A DNA stretch of 64,000 nucleotides from Armatimonadota bacterium (GTDB lineage: Bacteria; Armatimonadota; HRBIN16), in contig BPGT01000002.1 of NCBI GenBank assembly GCA_026003175.1, positions 124,001-188,000 of the forward strand, given 5' to 3'. Shown piece after piece: positions 34,377-43,497 of the stretch (its first letter is position 1; every line of letters starts with the position of its first letter). Both the position numbers and the translations under genes were made by a program. The notes under the pieces were generated by a model. The model was not told the origin of the DNA, made no database searches, and was given only the letters and a program-made list of their open reading frames with translations.

Positions 34377-36713
34377 ATGCAACGAATCGACCTGAACGGA
34401 GAATGGCTGTTGAGCTACCGACCGCAGCAACAAAAATATGTAAAATTTCAAGATATAGACTTAAGCACAATGTGCACAGTACCCGCGCTCGTACCAGGTA
34501 ATGTGGAGCTGGACCTGATACGTGCAGGCGTCTTGCCAGAGTTGTCTGTGGGCAACAACATCTATCGCCTGCGTGAGTATGAGACTTACGAATGGTGGTA
34601 TCGCAGGAGGTTTACCGCGCCCGCCGTTCCCGATGGACATACCGCCGAGCTGGTGTTCGAGGGGCTGGATTGCCTCGCCGAAGTGTGGTTGAACGGCGCA
34701 CTTGTTGGCGAAGCAGCGAACATGTTGATTCCACATCGTTTTGATGTGACGAACACGCTCAAGGCTGGCGAGAACGAGCTAGTGGTCAGGATACGTTCGG
34801 CGGTGTTAGAAGGACGGGAACGCACGCCTGCCCCCTTTGAAAGCGCGTTGCCCTGCGGTTTTGAGTCGTTAGGCGTGCGCAAAGCGCCCCATTGCTACGG
34901 ATGGGACATCATGCCTCGTGCGGTCAGCGCAGGCATCTGGCGCGATGTGTACGTGCGGTTTCTTCCTCCTACGCGCTGGCGAAGTGTTTACTGGGCGACC
35001 ACTTCGGTAGACCCCGCGCGCCGCTCGGCGGTGTTGTTTGTGGATTGGGATTTTACCTGCACGGAGCACGCCATCGATGACTGGCAGGTGCGTTTGCGGC
35101 TTTCGCGCGATGGGCAGGTGGCACACGAAAGCCTGCATCCCGTGTTCCACACGCACGGACGGGCGTGGATACACGTGCAGGGGATAGACCTGTGGTATCC
35201 ACGCAGTTATGGCGATCCAACACTGTACGAGGCATCTGCTGAACTGCTGGATGGGCAGGGCAATGTGCTGGATACGCACTGTTGCCGCATCGGTATCCGC
35301 ATGGTGGAACTGCGTCGCACGGACATCACCACTCCTGAAGAGCCGGGCGAGTTTGTCTTCATCGTGAACAGCGTGAAAGTATTTGCAAAGGGCACGAACT
35401 GGGTTCCGCTGGACGCCTTCCATAGCCGCGACATCCAGCACCTGAAACCAACGTTTGAGATGCTGATAGACCTGAACTGCAACATGGTGCGCTGCTGGGG
35501 AGGCAACGTGTACGAACCGGATGCCTTCTTCGACCTGTGCGACGAACATGGGGTGATGGTGTGGCAGGACTTCGCGCTCGCGTGTGCTATTTACCCGGAC
35601 GAAATCATTCCCGCACTGCAAACCGAAGCGCAAGAAGTGGTCAAACGCCTGCGCAACCACCCCAGTCTGGTGCTCTGGTGCGGCAATAACGAAATAGACC
35701 ACACCTACCTGTGGTCGGGGATGGGCATAGACCCCAATACGGATAAAATCAGCAGACAGGTGCTGGCGGAGGTAGTGAGGCAGTTAGACCCCTTCCGACC
35801 ATATCTACCCAGCTCACCCTATATGAGCGAGGAAGCCATGCGTCGTGGTGGCGACCCTAATCTCTCGCCGGAGCAGCACCTGTGGGGTCCTCGTGATGAC
35901 TTCAAGGGCGCGTATTACACCCGCTCGCTGGCGCACTTTGTGAGCGAAATCGGCTACCACGGCTGCCCTGACCGGCGCACGCTGGAGCAGATGCTGGAGC
36001 CCGAGTGCCTGTGGCCGTGGCAGAACAATGAACAGTGGCTGACGCATGCCACGCGTCCACTGCCCCACATGACCGATTTCAACTACCGCATTCCCCTGAT
36101 GGCAAAGCAAATCGCAGTGCTATTCGATACGGTACCAGACAATCTGGACGACTTCATTCTCGCCTCCCAGGTTAGCCAGGCGGAGGCGCTGAAGTTCTTT
36201 ATCGAACGGTGGCGGCAGCGCAAGTGGCGCACAACGGGCATTCTCTGGTGGAACCTGCGCGATGGCTGGCCCATTATTTCCGACGCCATTGTGGATTACT
36301 ACTACCGTAAGAAGCTCGCCTATGTCTACGTGAAGAGGGTGCAAGCCGATGTGTGCGCCATGCTGAGCGAACCGGAAGAAGGAAATCACGTGCTCACTGT
36401 AGTCAATGACACGCTGCATCCCGCAAATGGGGAGGTGGAGGTGATAGACGCGGAGAGTGGAAGGCAGTTGTTGACTTCGGCGTATCACATCGAGCCTAAT
36501 GGTAAAACGGTTACAGGCGCTATACCGCAGGTGCAGCAGCCAGCTTTGTGGATCATTCGCTGGTGGGACGAAGGAGGACGCGAGTACCTGAATCACTACC
36601 TTGCAGGTAGCCGCCCATACAGTTTAGAGCAGTATCGCCGATGGTTACACCTTTTGAGGATACCCGGGGAGGTAATGAATGGTGGGACATCGCCGGGCGG
36701 CGAGGCACGTTGA
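34377..36713 (+). CDS. GH2 family glycoside hydrolase, beta-mannosidase-like
   Basis: 778 residues. An N-terminal jelly roll (~1-180, 'IDLNGEWLLSYRP', 'FEGLDCLAEVWLNG'), an Ig-like domain to ~290, then a TIM barrel. The acid/base Glu is in 'WCGNNEID' (about residue 438), the GNNE sequence being diagnostic of beta-mannosidases. The nucleophile is in 'VSEIGYHG' (about 523). 'HSRDIQHLKPTF' and 'MVRCWGGNVYEPD' are standard GH2 barrel motifs. No signal peptide, so it would act on imported beta-mannosides. GGGGAGGA precedes the ATG. Confidence 0.9.
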   Translation: MQRIDLNGEWLLSYRPQQQKYVKFQDIDLSTMCTVPALVPGNVELDLIRAGVLPELSVGNNIYRLREYETYEWWYRRRFTAPAVPDGHTAELVFEGLDCLAEVWLNGALVGEAANMLIPHRFDVTNTLKAGENELVVRIRSAVLEGRERTPAPFESALPCGFESLGVRKAPHCYGWDIMPRAVSAGIWRDVYVRFLPPTRWRSVYWATTSVDPARRSAVLFVDWDFTCTEHAIDDWQVRLRLSRDGQVAHESLHPVFHTHGRAWIHVQGIDLWYPRSYGDPTLYEASAELLDGQGNVLDTHCCRIGIRMVELRRTDITTPEEPGEFVFIVNSVKVFAKGTNWVPLDAFHSRDIQHLKPTFEMLIDLNCNMVRCWGGNVYEPDAFFDLCDEHGVMVWQDFALACAIYPDEIIPALQTEAQEVVKRLRNHPSLVLWCGNNEIDHTYLWSGMGIDPNTDKISRQVLAEVVRQLDPFRPYLPSSPYMSEEAMRRGGDPNLSPEQHLWGPRDDFKGAYYTRSLAHFVSEIGYHGCPDRRTLEQMLEPECLWPWQNNEQWLTHATRPLPHMTDFNYRIPLMAKQIAVLFDTVPDNLDDFILASQVSQAEALKFFIERWRQRKWRTTGILWWNLRDGWPIISDAIVDYYYRKKLAYVYVKRVQADVCAMLSEPEEGNHVLTVVNDTLHPANGEVEVIDAESGRQLLTSAYHIEPNGKTVTGAIPQVQQPALWIIRWWDEGGREYLNHYLAGSRPYSLEQYRRWLHLLRIPGEVMNGGTSPGGEAR

Positions 36714-36913
36714 TGGACGATATTCTGCCCAAGAGGTGGTGGCTTTGTTGAGATATGATTTCAAGAGAGCGAAACCGCATAGAAGCACGTGCAACTAACG
36801 GAGCGAAGCGGAGAATCTCGCTGTAAAGACACCTTGAGATGATTCGCTGACGCTCAAGGGCTGAAGCCGCCTGTGGCTGCTATACCACGTTCTTACCTTG
36901 GCAAAGCAGCAGC

Positions 36914-36942
36914 TTGACGACTTTGTCTGCTTATGTGATAAT
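36914..36942 (+). promoter_or_regulatory. promoter of the repressor-OsmC-DUF302 operon
   Basis: TTGACG (36914-36919), 17-bp spacer, GATAAT (36937-36942), with an overlapping TATAAT five bases on (36942-36947). The start codon of the repressor is about 25-30 bp downstream behind AGGAGGT, so the operator of the repressor probably overlaps here, though no clear dyad is visible. Confidence 0.6.
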
Positions 36943-36971
36943 ATAATGCTCTATACCAGTAGGAGGTATAT

Positions 36972-37241
36972 ATGAAAAGAATCTCCCCAAGTGATGATGC
37001 TGTGCCCGCAGAGATTGTGGACCGCCTCAAGCGTATCGAGGGGCAGGTACGCGGCTTGCAACGCATGGTGAAACAAGGGCGTGCCCCGTCGGAGGTCATC
37101 TACCAGATGGCGGCGGTGAAATCTGCTTTAGAACAAGCAGCATTGCACTATCTGGGTTGGCGGGCGCAGCGGGATGGTGAGTCCGAAGAGCTCTCCGCTT
37201 CAGTGCAATTCACTCTGGAATTGATTGCTAAAATGCTGTAA
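36972..37241 (+). CDS. CsoR/FrmR-like (DUF156) transcriptional repressor lacking cysteines
   Basis: 89 residues. Helix 1 has the family signature 'EIVDRLKRIEGQVRGLQRMV', followed by 'APSEVIYQMAAVKSALEQAALHYLG', so the fold is that of CsoR/RcnR/FrmR/CstR. Those proteins need a conserved Cys at the 'xPC' position and in most cases a second Cys; here this position is 'APSE' and there is no Cys anywhere. A copper- or persulfide-thiolate sensing mode is therefore excluded as written. It is probably a different effector-responsive repressor controlling the two downstream genes (OsmC and DUF302). Confidence 0.88.
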   Translation: MKRISPSDDAVPAEIVDRLKRIEGQVRGLQRMVKQGRAPSEVIYQMAAVKSALEQAALHYLGWRAQRDGESEELSASVQFTLELIAKML

Positions 37242-37304
37242 GAAGCGAATCTGAGAGGCTTTTGAGAGCATCTAACAAAGTGAAAAACGGACGGAGGACG
37301 CGTT

Positions 37305-37727
37305 ATGACGGAAATCAGGACTCGCTGGATAGATGGTATGCAGTTTCTCAGCATATCCTCGGGGGGACATCCACTGGTGATGGATGTTTCACCGGACGGC
37401 GGTGGGCGTGGTGAAGGCATCGGTCCGATGGAGTTACTGCTGCACGCGCTCGCCGGTTGCACGGGTGTGGATGTGGTCAGTATCCTTCAGAAAAAACGTC
37501 AGCCTCTCAAGGGGCTTGAGATAAAAGTCAGAGGGGAGAGACGTCAGGAGTATCCGCGCGTCTATTCCCAGATTGAGATCGAGTACGTTTTCAGGGGCAA
37601 AGGGCTCGACCCCAAAGCGGTGGAGCAAGCGATTAAGCTCTCTGAGGAGAAGTATTGCAGTGTAGAGGCGCACCTCGCTGCCTTCGCGCAGGTGCACAGC
37701 ACCTACCGTATTATCGAGGAGGAGTAA
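37305..37727 (+). CDS. OsmC family (peroxiredoxin-like) protein
   Basis: 140 residues. 'GPMELLLHALAGCTGVDVVSIL' carries the first redox Cys on the central helix, and 'LSEEKYCSVEAHLA' holds the second Cys, the standard OsmC/Ohr pair. Such enzymes reduce organic hydroperoxides, though the OsmC-like YhfA branch has unknown substrates. Start ATG behind a GGAGGA; 64 bp after the repressor and 3 bp before the DUF302 gene. Confidence 0.88.
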   Translation: MTEIRTRWIDGMQFLSISSGGHPLVMDVSPDGGGRGEGIGPMELLLHALAGCTGVDVVSILQKKRQPLKGLEIKVRGERRQEYPRVYSQIEIEYVFRGKGLDPKAVEQAIKLSEEKYCSVEAHLAAFAQVHSTYRIIEEE

Positions 37728-37730
37728 GAA

Positions 37731-38135
37731 ATGGCACTCGAACAAACGCCCGCTGGCATCCGCGTGAAAGTATCGCTTCCTTATGCGGAAGCGGTAGAGA
37801 AGACAATCACTGCGCTCAAATCGGAAGGATTCGGTGTGTTAACCACCATCGACGTCAAGCAAACGATGAAGGAGAAGCTGGGTGTGGAATACCGTCCCTA
37901 TATCATTTTAGGAGCATGCAATCCGCCACTGGCGCACCGCGCGCTCAGCGCATCTCCAGAGGTGGGACTGCTTCTACCGTGTAACGTGACCGTCTACGAA
38001 GAGGAAGACGGCTGCGTGGTATCGGCGATGGATCCCACCGTCGCCATGCAGATAGTCTCACACCCTGATCTGGAAGCGGTGGCTAAAGAGGCACGGGCGA
38101 AGCTGGAGCGGGTGCTGCAACAGGTTGCAGGTTGA
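37731..38135 (+). CDS. DUF302 protein
   Basis: 134 residues. 'EKTITALKSEGFGVLTTIDVKQTMKEKLGVE', 'PYIILGACNPPLAHRAL', 'VGLLLPCNVTVYEE' are the classical DUF302 blocks; the Cys of 'GACNP' and 'LPCN' are conserved in the family. DUF302 genes are commonly found with redox or sulfur/copper functions, the function is unknown. Starts 3 bp after the OsmC stop. Its 3' end overlaps the 3' end of lipB on the opposite strand by 53 bp. Confidence 0.88.
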   Translation: MALEQTPAGIRVKVSLPYAEAVEKTITALKSEGFGVLTTIDVKQTMKEKLGVEYRPYIILGACNPPLAHRALSASPEVGLLLPCNVTVYEEEDGCVVSAMDPTVAMQIVSHPDLEAVAKEARAKLERVLQQVAG

Positions 38136-38763
38136 ACACCTGGGCGAACGCCTCTACCACAGCAGGTATTACTTGCTTATGGGTTACCTCACGTCCAAGT
38201 AGATGCTGCAGGGAGGTAACCCCTTTATCACGTATACCACATGGCACAATCAGGTTGAAATGGTTCAGGTCTGGGCAGATGTTCAGCGCGAAGCCGTGCA
38301 TGGTTACCCAGTGACTGACCTTGATGCCGATGGCGGCTATCTTGTGCTCGCCAACCCACACACCCGTTAACCCCTCTTTGCGGTGTGCAACCACGCCAAA
38401 ATGGCGCAGGGCTGCGATGAGAGCCTCTTCCAACCTGCGCAGGTAAAGGTGCACGTCCCTGCCGTGTTCGCGCAGGTCGAGGATGGGGTAGCCCACCAGC
38501 TGCCCCGGTCCGTGATAGGTAATATCTCCCCCTCTATCCGTTTCCACGAGCTGGATGCCCATCTCTTGCAGCAGGGGCGAGGACACCAGAAGATGCTCCC
38601 TATGCGCGGCGCGTCCCAAAGTGATGACAGGAGGGTCGTGCTCCAGCAACAGCAGGGTATCAGGGACGGCTCCTGCGCGCCGTTGCTGGACAAGTTCGCG
38701 TTGCAGTTGCCACGCCGAAGCGTAGTCTATGCTACCGAGCCAACGGATATCCAGAAAGGACAT
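38083..38763 (-). CDS. lipB: octanoyltransferase LipB
   Basis: 226 residues. 'TLLLLEHDPPVITLGR', 'VETDRGGDITYHGPGQLVGYPILDL' (the RGG-x-x-T-x-H-GPGQ block with the catalytic lysine further on), 'TGVWVGEHKIAAIGIKVSHWVTMHGFALN' contain Lys and Cys positions of LipB ('VPCGI', catalytic Cys). It moves octanoyl from acyl carrier protein to the lipoyl domains of dehydrogenase complexes. The last codons overlap DUF302 convergently. Ends with an Ala/Pro-rich tail. Confidence 0.93.
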   Translation of the reverse strand: MSFLDIRWLGSIDYASAWQLQRELVQQRRAGAVPDTLLLLEHDPPVITLGRAAHREHLLVSSPLLQEMGIQLVETDRGGDITYHGPGQLVGYPILDLREHGRDVHLYLRRLEEALIAALRHFGVVAHRKEGLTGVWVGEHKIAAIGIKVSHWVTMHGFALNICPDLNHFNLIVPCGIRDKGVTSLQHLLGREVTHKQVIPAVVEAFAQVFNLQPVAAPAPASPVPL

Positions 38764-38793
38764 TGCTTGTTCACCGATAGAGATTGTACCACT

Positions 38794-39816
38794 TCATGGC
38801 AACGTCGTGAGCAACGTTCTCAACGCCTTCGTCATCGCGCCCTGATAGTGGTCCATATCCCTGACCATGAACATGGAACGATTCGCATTGCGCGGGTCGG
38901 GTTGCCAGGTAGTTACCGCGTTCTCGTTGCAGGAGATGCGCACAGGCTGGAAGGTGTACGCGGCGGCGTTGCCTGCCGCCTGCAACGAAACCACTTCGCC
39001 GCCGGTGGTTACAGTTAACCCTGCTGTGTGCAGGAAGCTGGCAACGGACCACATATTTCGCTCCTGCTGGCTATATCGCTGAATCAAAGAGGCATCCGGC
39101 TGGCGATACAGATACCTCAGCCAGTCCGTCTCCCGCAGGCGTTCGAACATGTACAGGAAGAAGTTCTGCATTCGGGGCGAAAGCGCAGGCAACACTTCTT
39201 CTTGACGAAACCGCCAGTAGGTTCCGTATCGCTTCACGCGCCATTCGCCTTCATAGTCCTCAAAGCAGGGCAGCCAGTAAACCGGACAGGGTAGTTCGAA
39301 CAAGGCGCGATACGCCGCGGGGTCCAGGGTGACGTTGTACTCCAGGCTTGCTGCAAGCCTGGGATCTGGTGAACCCGTGCCCGCGTTGATATAGATGCCC
39401 GCACATTTGCGGGCGAAAAGGGCAGAGTCGGTTTTACCGGCGAGGGCGACATCCCTGCAGGAACCTACAACGGTAATCGCCACGCGTTGGCGCGACTGCC
39501 GAAGGGTATCCAGAATGAACCGAACCACCGCCCTGTCGGATGGCGAAGCCGATGACTGTGTATCGTGGGGCGATTTCATCGGCTGGGAGGAGCCGACAAC
39601 GACAGGCACGGTCAGTCCGGTAATGTGATTCATCTGAGCGATAGCCGCCACGTCAGGGTCTCCGTCAAACTGCGGCGGCGGACGGTCTATAACCACTCCG
39701 CGCAGGTCTATCTTGCCCTGCAGTGCCAGCGAGTAGACGACAGCGAGGTCAAAATGATCGTCCGGGTCGTTATGTGGTCGGAACAGATCGGTCTGGTGTA
39801 TCAGTGGAGTTGCCAT
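38794..39816 (-). CDS. nucleoside-hydrolase-like protein
   Basis: 340 residues. 'HNDPDDHFDLAVVYSLAL' near the N-terminus resembles the D-x-D-x4-DD calcium-binding motif of inosine/uridine-preferring nucleoside hydrolases, and 'VAITVVGSCRDVALA' and 'GIYINAGTGSPD' follow the same fold. The canonical His of the active site is not clear, so the substrate may differ. Last gene in the sugar-transporter operon: 9 bp after the permease gene, so it probably acts on the imported N- or O-glycoside. Confidence 0.72.
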   Translation of the reverse strand: MATPLIHQTDLFRPHNDPDDHFDLAVVYSLALQGKIDLRGVVIDRPPPQFDGDPDVAAIAQMNHITGLTVPVVVGSSQPMKSPHDTQSSASPSDRAVVRFILDTLRQSRQRVAITVVGSCRDVALAGKTDSALFARKCAGIYINAGTGSPDPRLAASLEYNVTLDPAAYRALFELPCPVYWLPCFEDYEGEWRVKRYGTYWRFRQEEVLPALSPRMQNFFLYMFERLRETDWLRYLYRQPDASLIQRYSQQERNMWSVASFLHTAGLTVTTGGEVVSLQAAGNAAAYTFQPVRISCNENAVTTWQPDPRNANRSMFMVRDMDHYQGAMTKALRTLLTTLP

Positions 39817-39825
39817 CGCGGTCTC

Positions 39826-40710
39826 CTATCCTTTGATTCCTGTCAGCGTGATGCCCTCGATAAACAGCCTCTGCGTGAAGAAGAATACGACCATGAGCGG
39901 CAGAGTGACCACCGTTGCCGCTGCCATCAGCAGGTTCCATTCGGAGCTATGCCTTCCCACGAAGGTTTGTAGTCCCACCGCGAGCGTGTAGGTGTTTTCG
40001 TCGGTCAGGTACACCAGCGGGTTAATGAAATCTGTCCACGCGCCGATGAAAGCGAAAAGTGCTACCGTCGCCAGTGCTGGTATCGAAAGCGGTACAATGA
40101 TTTGCCAGAAGATACGCCACTCCGAGCAGCCGTCGATTCGTGCAGCATCGGAAAGCTCTTGGGGGATGGTCAGGAAAAACTGTCTCAGCAGAAAGATGGC
40201 GAATGCGCTACCGAAGAAGGGCGGCACCACCAGCGGCAAATAGGTACCTGTCCAGCCAATGGTGCGAAACATCACGAACACGGGCAGCATGGTTACCTGT
40301 GCGGGCAACATGATGGTAGCCAGCATAATCAGGAACAGCACATCGCGCCCTTTCCAACGCAGCCTGGCAAAGCCATATGCAGGCAGGGCAGAGGAAAGCA
40401 CCGTGCCTACCACCACTAATGCGCACACGAACAGCGTATTGCGCAGGTACAGCAGAAAGGGAAACGACCGCAATGCCTCGATGTAGTTCTGCCAGCGGAT
40501 GGGGTTGGGGATCCACTCGATGGTCTCGGTAAAGATGCGGTCTTCCGTTTTGAGTGATGTAGAGACCATCAGCGCAAAGGGCGCGAGAAAGGAGATGCTG
40601 AGCGCAATCAGAACAATGTAGATGGCGGTGACGGCAATTCGTCTGCGCCATACTTTAGACTGCTTCCAGTACGCCAGCCGGCTGCCTTGAGTTATTGTTC
40701 TTGTTGCCAT
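39826..40710 (-). CDS. sugar ABC transporter permease (MalG/LacG type)
   Basis: 294 residues, six membrane helices. The EAA-like cytoplasmic loop 'LSDAARIDGCSEWRIFWQIIVPLSIPALA' identifies an inner-membrane permease of the CUT1 class. The signature 'LAPFALMVSTSLKTEDRI' at the start is typical of MalG. ATG overlaps the stop of the upstream MalF-type permease by 1 bp. Works with the binding protein and an ATPase encoded elsewhere. Confidence 0.92.
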   Translation of the reverse strand: MATRTITQGSRLAYWKQSKVWRRRIAVTAIYIVLIALSISFLAPFALMVSTSLKTEDRIFTETIEWIPNPIRWQNYIEALRSFPFLLYLRNTLFVCALVVVGTVLSSALPAYGFARLRWKGRDVLFLIMLATIMLPAQVTMLPVFVMFRTIGWTGTYLPLVVPPFFGSAFAIFLLRQFFLTIPQELSDAARIDGCSEWRIFWQIIVPLSIPALATVALFAFIGAWTDFINPLVYLTDENTYTLAVGLQTFVGRHSSEWNLLMAAATVVTLPLMVVFFFTQRLFIEGITLTGIKG

Positions 40711-41621
40711 CAGTTTCTCTCCCCCTCATAGTAGACCCAGCGTGCAGATGTTCGGAACACAATGAGTGTAGCAATGAGTGTGAGGATAAACAGTATCCAT
40801 GCCATAGCGCAGGCGTGCCCCATGCGAAAATCGCGGAAGGCGTTATAGAAAAGGTACAGCGCATAGAAGAGCGTGGAGTTCTGTGGCCCGCCCTGTGTCA
40901 TGATGAAGGTCTGTGTGAAGTACTGGAACGTCCAGATGACGCCCATGATGAGGTTATAGAAGATGACGGGCGAAATCATGGGTAAGGTAACGTGTAACGT
41001 TTTGTGCCACGCCCCTGCGCCGTCGATCTCCGCCGCCTCGTACAGATGTGCGGGCACGTTCTGCAGGCTTGCCAGATAGATAACCACGCTACCGCCCACT
41101 GCCCAGAGGTCCATCATGATGAAAGCGGGTTTAGACCATTTAGGGTCAGCAAGCCAGCCAGGAGGCTGTAGCCCAAACGGCGCCAGCAACGGTGTCAGCA
41201 CGGCATTCAGTAGCCCATACTGTGGGTTCAACACCCATAGCCACAGCACCGCTACCGCCACCACAGGCATAATGGAAGGCAGGTAATAGATGGTGCGAAA
41301 GATACCGATGCCGGGTATCTTGTGGTTCAGCAAGAGCGCCATCGTTAAGCCGATAATGAGCGCAAGGGGCAGCTCTATCAACATGAACAGGGTGTTCCAC
41401 AGCGAGGGCAGGAAGTAATCGCGGTCAGTTAGCAAAGCCACGTAGTTCGCAAGCCCTACCCACCGTGGTGGAGTGAGCACCCGATAATCGCAGAAGCTGT
41501 AGTACAGCGACGCCAGTATCGGATAGAGGGTAAAGAGAAAGAACCCCACCAGCCACGGGGCAACGAAGAGCCAGCCCTGAAGGTTGCGTCGACGACCATA
41601 CATCTCTGTTACCTCCGCCAC
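40710..41621 (-). CDS. sugar ABC transporter permease (UgpA/MalF type)
   Basis: 303 residues, six membrane helices. 'LFVAPWLVGFFLFTLYPILASLYYSF' starts the protein and 'EIDGAGAWHKTLHVTLPMISPVIFY' is the EAA loop that docks the ATPase. CUT1-family partner of the downstream permease. The start overlaps the binding-protein gene by 13 bp. Confidence 0.92.
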   Translation of the reverse strand: MAEVTEMYGRRRNLQGWLFVAPWLVGFFLFTLYPILASLYYSFCDYRVLTPPRWVGLANYVALLTDRDYFLPSLWNTLFMLIELPLALIIGLTMALLLNHKIPGIGIFRTIYYLPSIMPVVAVAVLWLWVLNPQYGLLNAVLTPLLAPFGLQPPGWLADPKWSKPAFIMMDLWAVGGSVVIYLASLQNVPAHLYEAAEIDGAGAWHKTLHVTLPMISPVIFYNLIMGVIWTFQYFTQTFIMTQGGPQNSTLFYALYLFYNAFRDFRMGHACAMAWILFILTLIATLIVFRTSARWVYYEGERN

Positions 41622-42907
41622 CGCAGCATTTCACGGTAAACTCGCCTCTGCACGTCGCGTAGAGCCTGAGCAGGCGTTTTGGTTCCATATCGTACGAAGT
41701 CCACCGCGCTGTATATCTCATACTGGTATAGCCCTGTAATCGGAGTGGGGGGAAAGTGATGTGCGTTCGGACTGTTCGCCACGTCCATAAACACGGCGAA
41801 GGCACGTTTCCACGGTTCACCCTCGCGCAAGCTGCGCTCCTTTCGCGCAGCGAGGATATTGGGCACGCCGTGCATGGTGCTGGCAAAGAGCACCTGTGCC
41901 TCAATGGTTTGTGTCCATCGCAGGAACTCCCACGCCTCTTTGGGATACTTGCAATTGACAGGGATGCAAAAGATGTTTCCGCCCAGCCACGTGGGGTTCT
42001 TCTGTTCAGGATACTGGTCAGGGTAGGGGATGGGTGCGGCGCCGTATCGCACTTTGGGACCGTAGCGCTGGAACCAGTAGGGGTTCCACTGTCCGTTAAT
42101 CATCATGGCCACCTTGCCCACGAGGAAGGGGTTGTTGATGCCCATCTCCTGCCCGAAACCGGCTTGAAAGGCGTTCACCTCCTCCGCGCCGCCCTGTGCC
42201 TCTATCAGCTTCTGGTACCACTCCAAAGCCTCAATGTTGCGCGGGTGATCGGCAGTCGGCATCCCCGTCTTCGGGTCGATGAACTGTCCTCCAAAAGCAG
42301 AGATGATGATAAGCGGATCGGGTGGCATCATACCGATACGCACAATGCGCCCATTAGCGTCGCGTTTGGTGAGCTTCCGGGCATACTCCAACAGCTCGCT
42401 TAGCGTTTTGGGGGGACGCTCGGGGTCCAGTCCCACTTCCCGAAAGGCGTCCTTGTTCCACAGCAGGGCATAGCAGTCCATAAGGTATATCATCGCGTAC
42501 AGCTTGCCGTTGTAGCGGCACTGCGAGAGCGATCCCGGCGCATAGTCCGACTCTTTCAGCCCCGACTGTTTGAAAAACTCATCGAGGCACAGCAACGCAC
42601 CATTGCCCGCCAGCGAACCCAGATAGCCCGGCTCGCGTAGGGTGAATATCTCCGGCGGGTCATTGGCGACGATGGCACGGATAATCTTGGTATCCTCTAC
42701 TGCCGCGAGATTGTGCACCTGAATATGCGGGTGCGTGCGGTTGAACTCGTCCACCACTACCTGAAAGGCTTCCGCCTCGTCGCCGCCCCACATCGTCCAC
42801 GCCCGCAGGTGCACTACGCCCGGCTCATGCTGCCTGCGTTGGCAAGCGGGTAACAGCAGCGTTGCCAGAACCATACTTGCAATAGCCATTAGTCTGCTGA
42901 TGCGCAT
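41609..42907 (-). CDS. sugar ABC transporter substrate-binding lipoprotein
   Basis: 432 residues. A lipoprotein signal is visible ('MVLATLLLPAC', Cys as lipid site), then 'VHLRAWTMWGGDEAEAFQVVVDEFNRTHPHIQV', the beginning of family 1 binding proteins (MalE/UgpB). 'LYAMIYLMDCYALLWNKDAFREVGLDP' is the hinge/binding element. Captures an oligosaccharide outside the membrane and delivers it to the permeases. First gene of the four-gene operon; the stop overlaps the next start by 13 bp. Confidence 0.9.
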   Translation of the reverse strand: MRISRLMAIASMVLATLLLPACQRRQHEPGVVHLRAWTMWGGDEAEAFQVVVDEFNRTHPHIQVHNLAAVEDTKIIRAIVANDPPEIFTLREPGYLGSLAGNGALLCLDEFFKQSGLKESDYAPGSLSQCRYNGKLYAMIYLMDCYALLWNKDAFREVGLDPERPPKTLSELLEYARKLTKRDANGRIVRIGMMPPDPLIIISAFGGQFIDPKTGMPTADHPRNIEALEWYQKLIEAQGGAEEVNAFQAGFGQEMGINNPFLVGKVAMMINGQWNPYWFQRYGPKVRYGAAPIPYPDQYPEQKNPTWLGGNIFCIPVNCKYPKEAWEFLRWTQTIEAQVLFASTMHGVPNILAARKERSLREGEPWKRAFAVFMDVANSPNAHHFPPTPITGLYQYEIYSAVDFVRYGTKTPAQALRDVQRRVYREMLRWRR

Positions 42908-42971
42908 AACAGATTACAGATGAGACCTCCCTGTGCATTTCTCCGAGTTTGTCAGGGGGCTACCTGTCACC

Positions 42972-43484
42972 TCACGGCACCTCGGGCGCCGGAGCGCTTG
43001 AACTGTCACGCCCTCCTACCTGCGAAGGACGCATCAACTGCCCGTTCTTCAGCATGAGCACCGGTATCTGCTGGTTCATCACCTGATGATGGTCACACTG
43101 TAGTAACGGCGATGTATCAGGGGTGTTCTTTTGAGGCTGAAAGTACCGATAGCTCACCGGCTTGCCGGAGGTATCTGCCGGGCACTTCAGCTTACCTGCA
43201 TCGGACAGGTAGCGCGGCACCAATTCGTTCAGGTCTTTCGGGTACGCTCCCTTGTTGCGCTGGCGGTATCGCTCGATAGCTGCGTAGATTTGCTGCATGT
43301 TCTGCTGGCATTGCGCGACCTGCATTCCAGTAGACATCGCCTGTCTGAACTCGGGGCGGCGTGAGACCACCACGAACAGAATCGCCAACCCTATCAGCAC
43401 CAGTGCGACGGCTCCCAAACAGGACAATAAGCCCACTGTCCAGCAGCTCATGCCACGACGAGCAGGTATCTCTGGTGGTACCAT
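42972..43484 (-). CDS. single-pass protein with pseudopilin-like soluble part
   Basis: 170 residues: a cytoplasmic N-terminus with Cys, one hydrophobic helix (~16-40, 'LLSCLGAVALVLIGLAILFVVV'), then 'QCQQNMQQIYAAIERYRQRNKGAYPKDLNELVPRYLS', a helix-loop pattern of GspG-type pseudopilins ('YP.DL..LVP.YL'). The prepilin cleavage motif is absent, so it may be a fixed membrane paralog. The last ~20 residues are low complexity. Encoded 13 bp after the M42 peptidase. Confidence 0.72.
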   Translation of the reverse strand: MVPPEIPARRGMSCWTVGLLSCLGAVALVLIGLAILFVVVSRRPEFRQAMSTGMQVAQCQQNMQQIYAAIERYRQRNKGAYPKDLNELVPRYLSDAGKLKCPADTSGKPVSYRYFQPQKNTPDTSPLLQCDHHQVMNQQIPVLMLKNGQLMRPSQVGGRDSSSAPAPEVP

Positions 43485-43497
43485 GATGCACCCTCAC

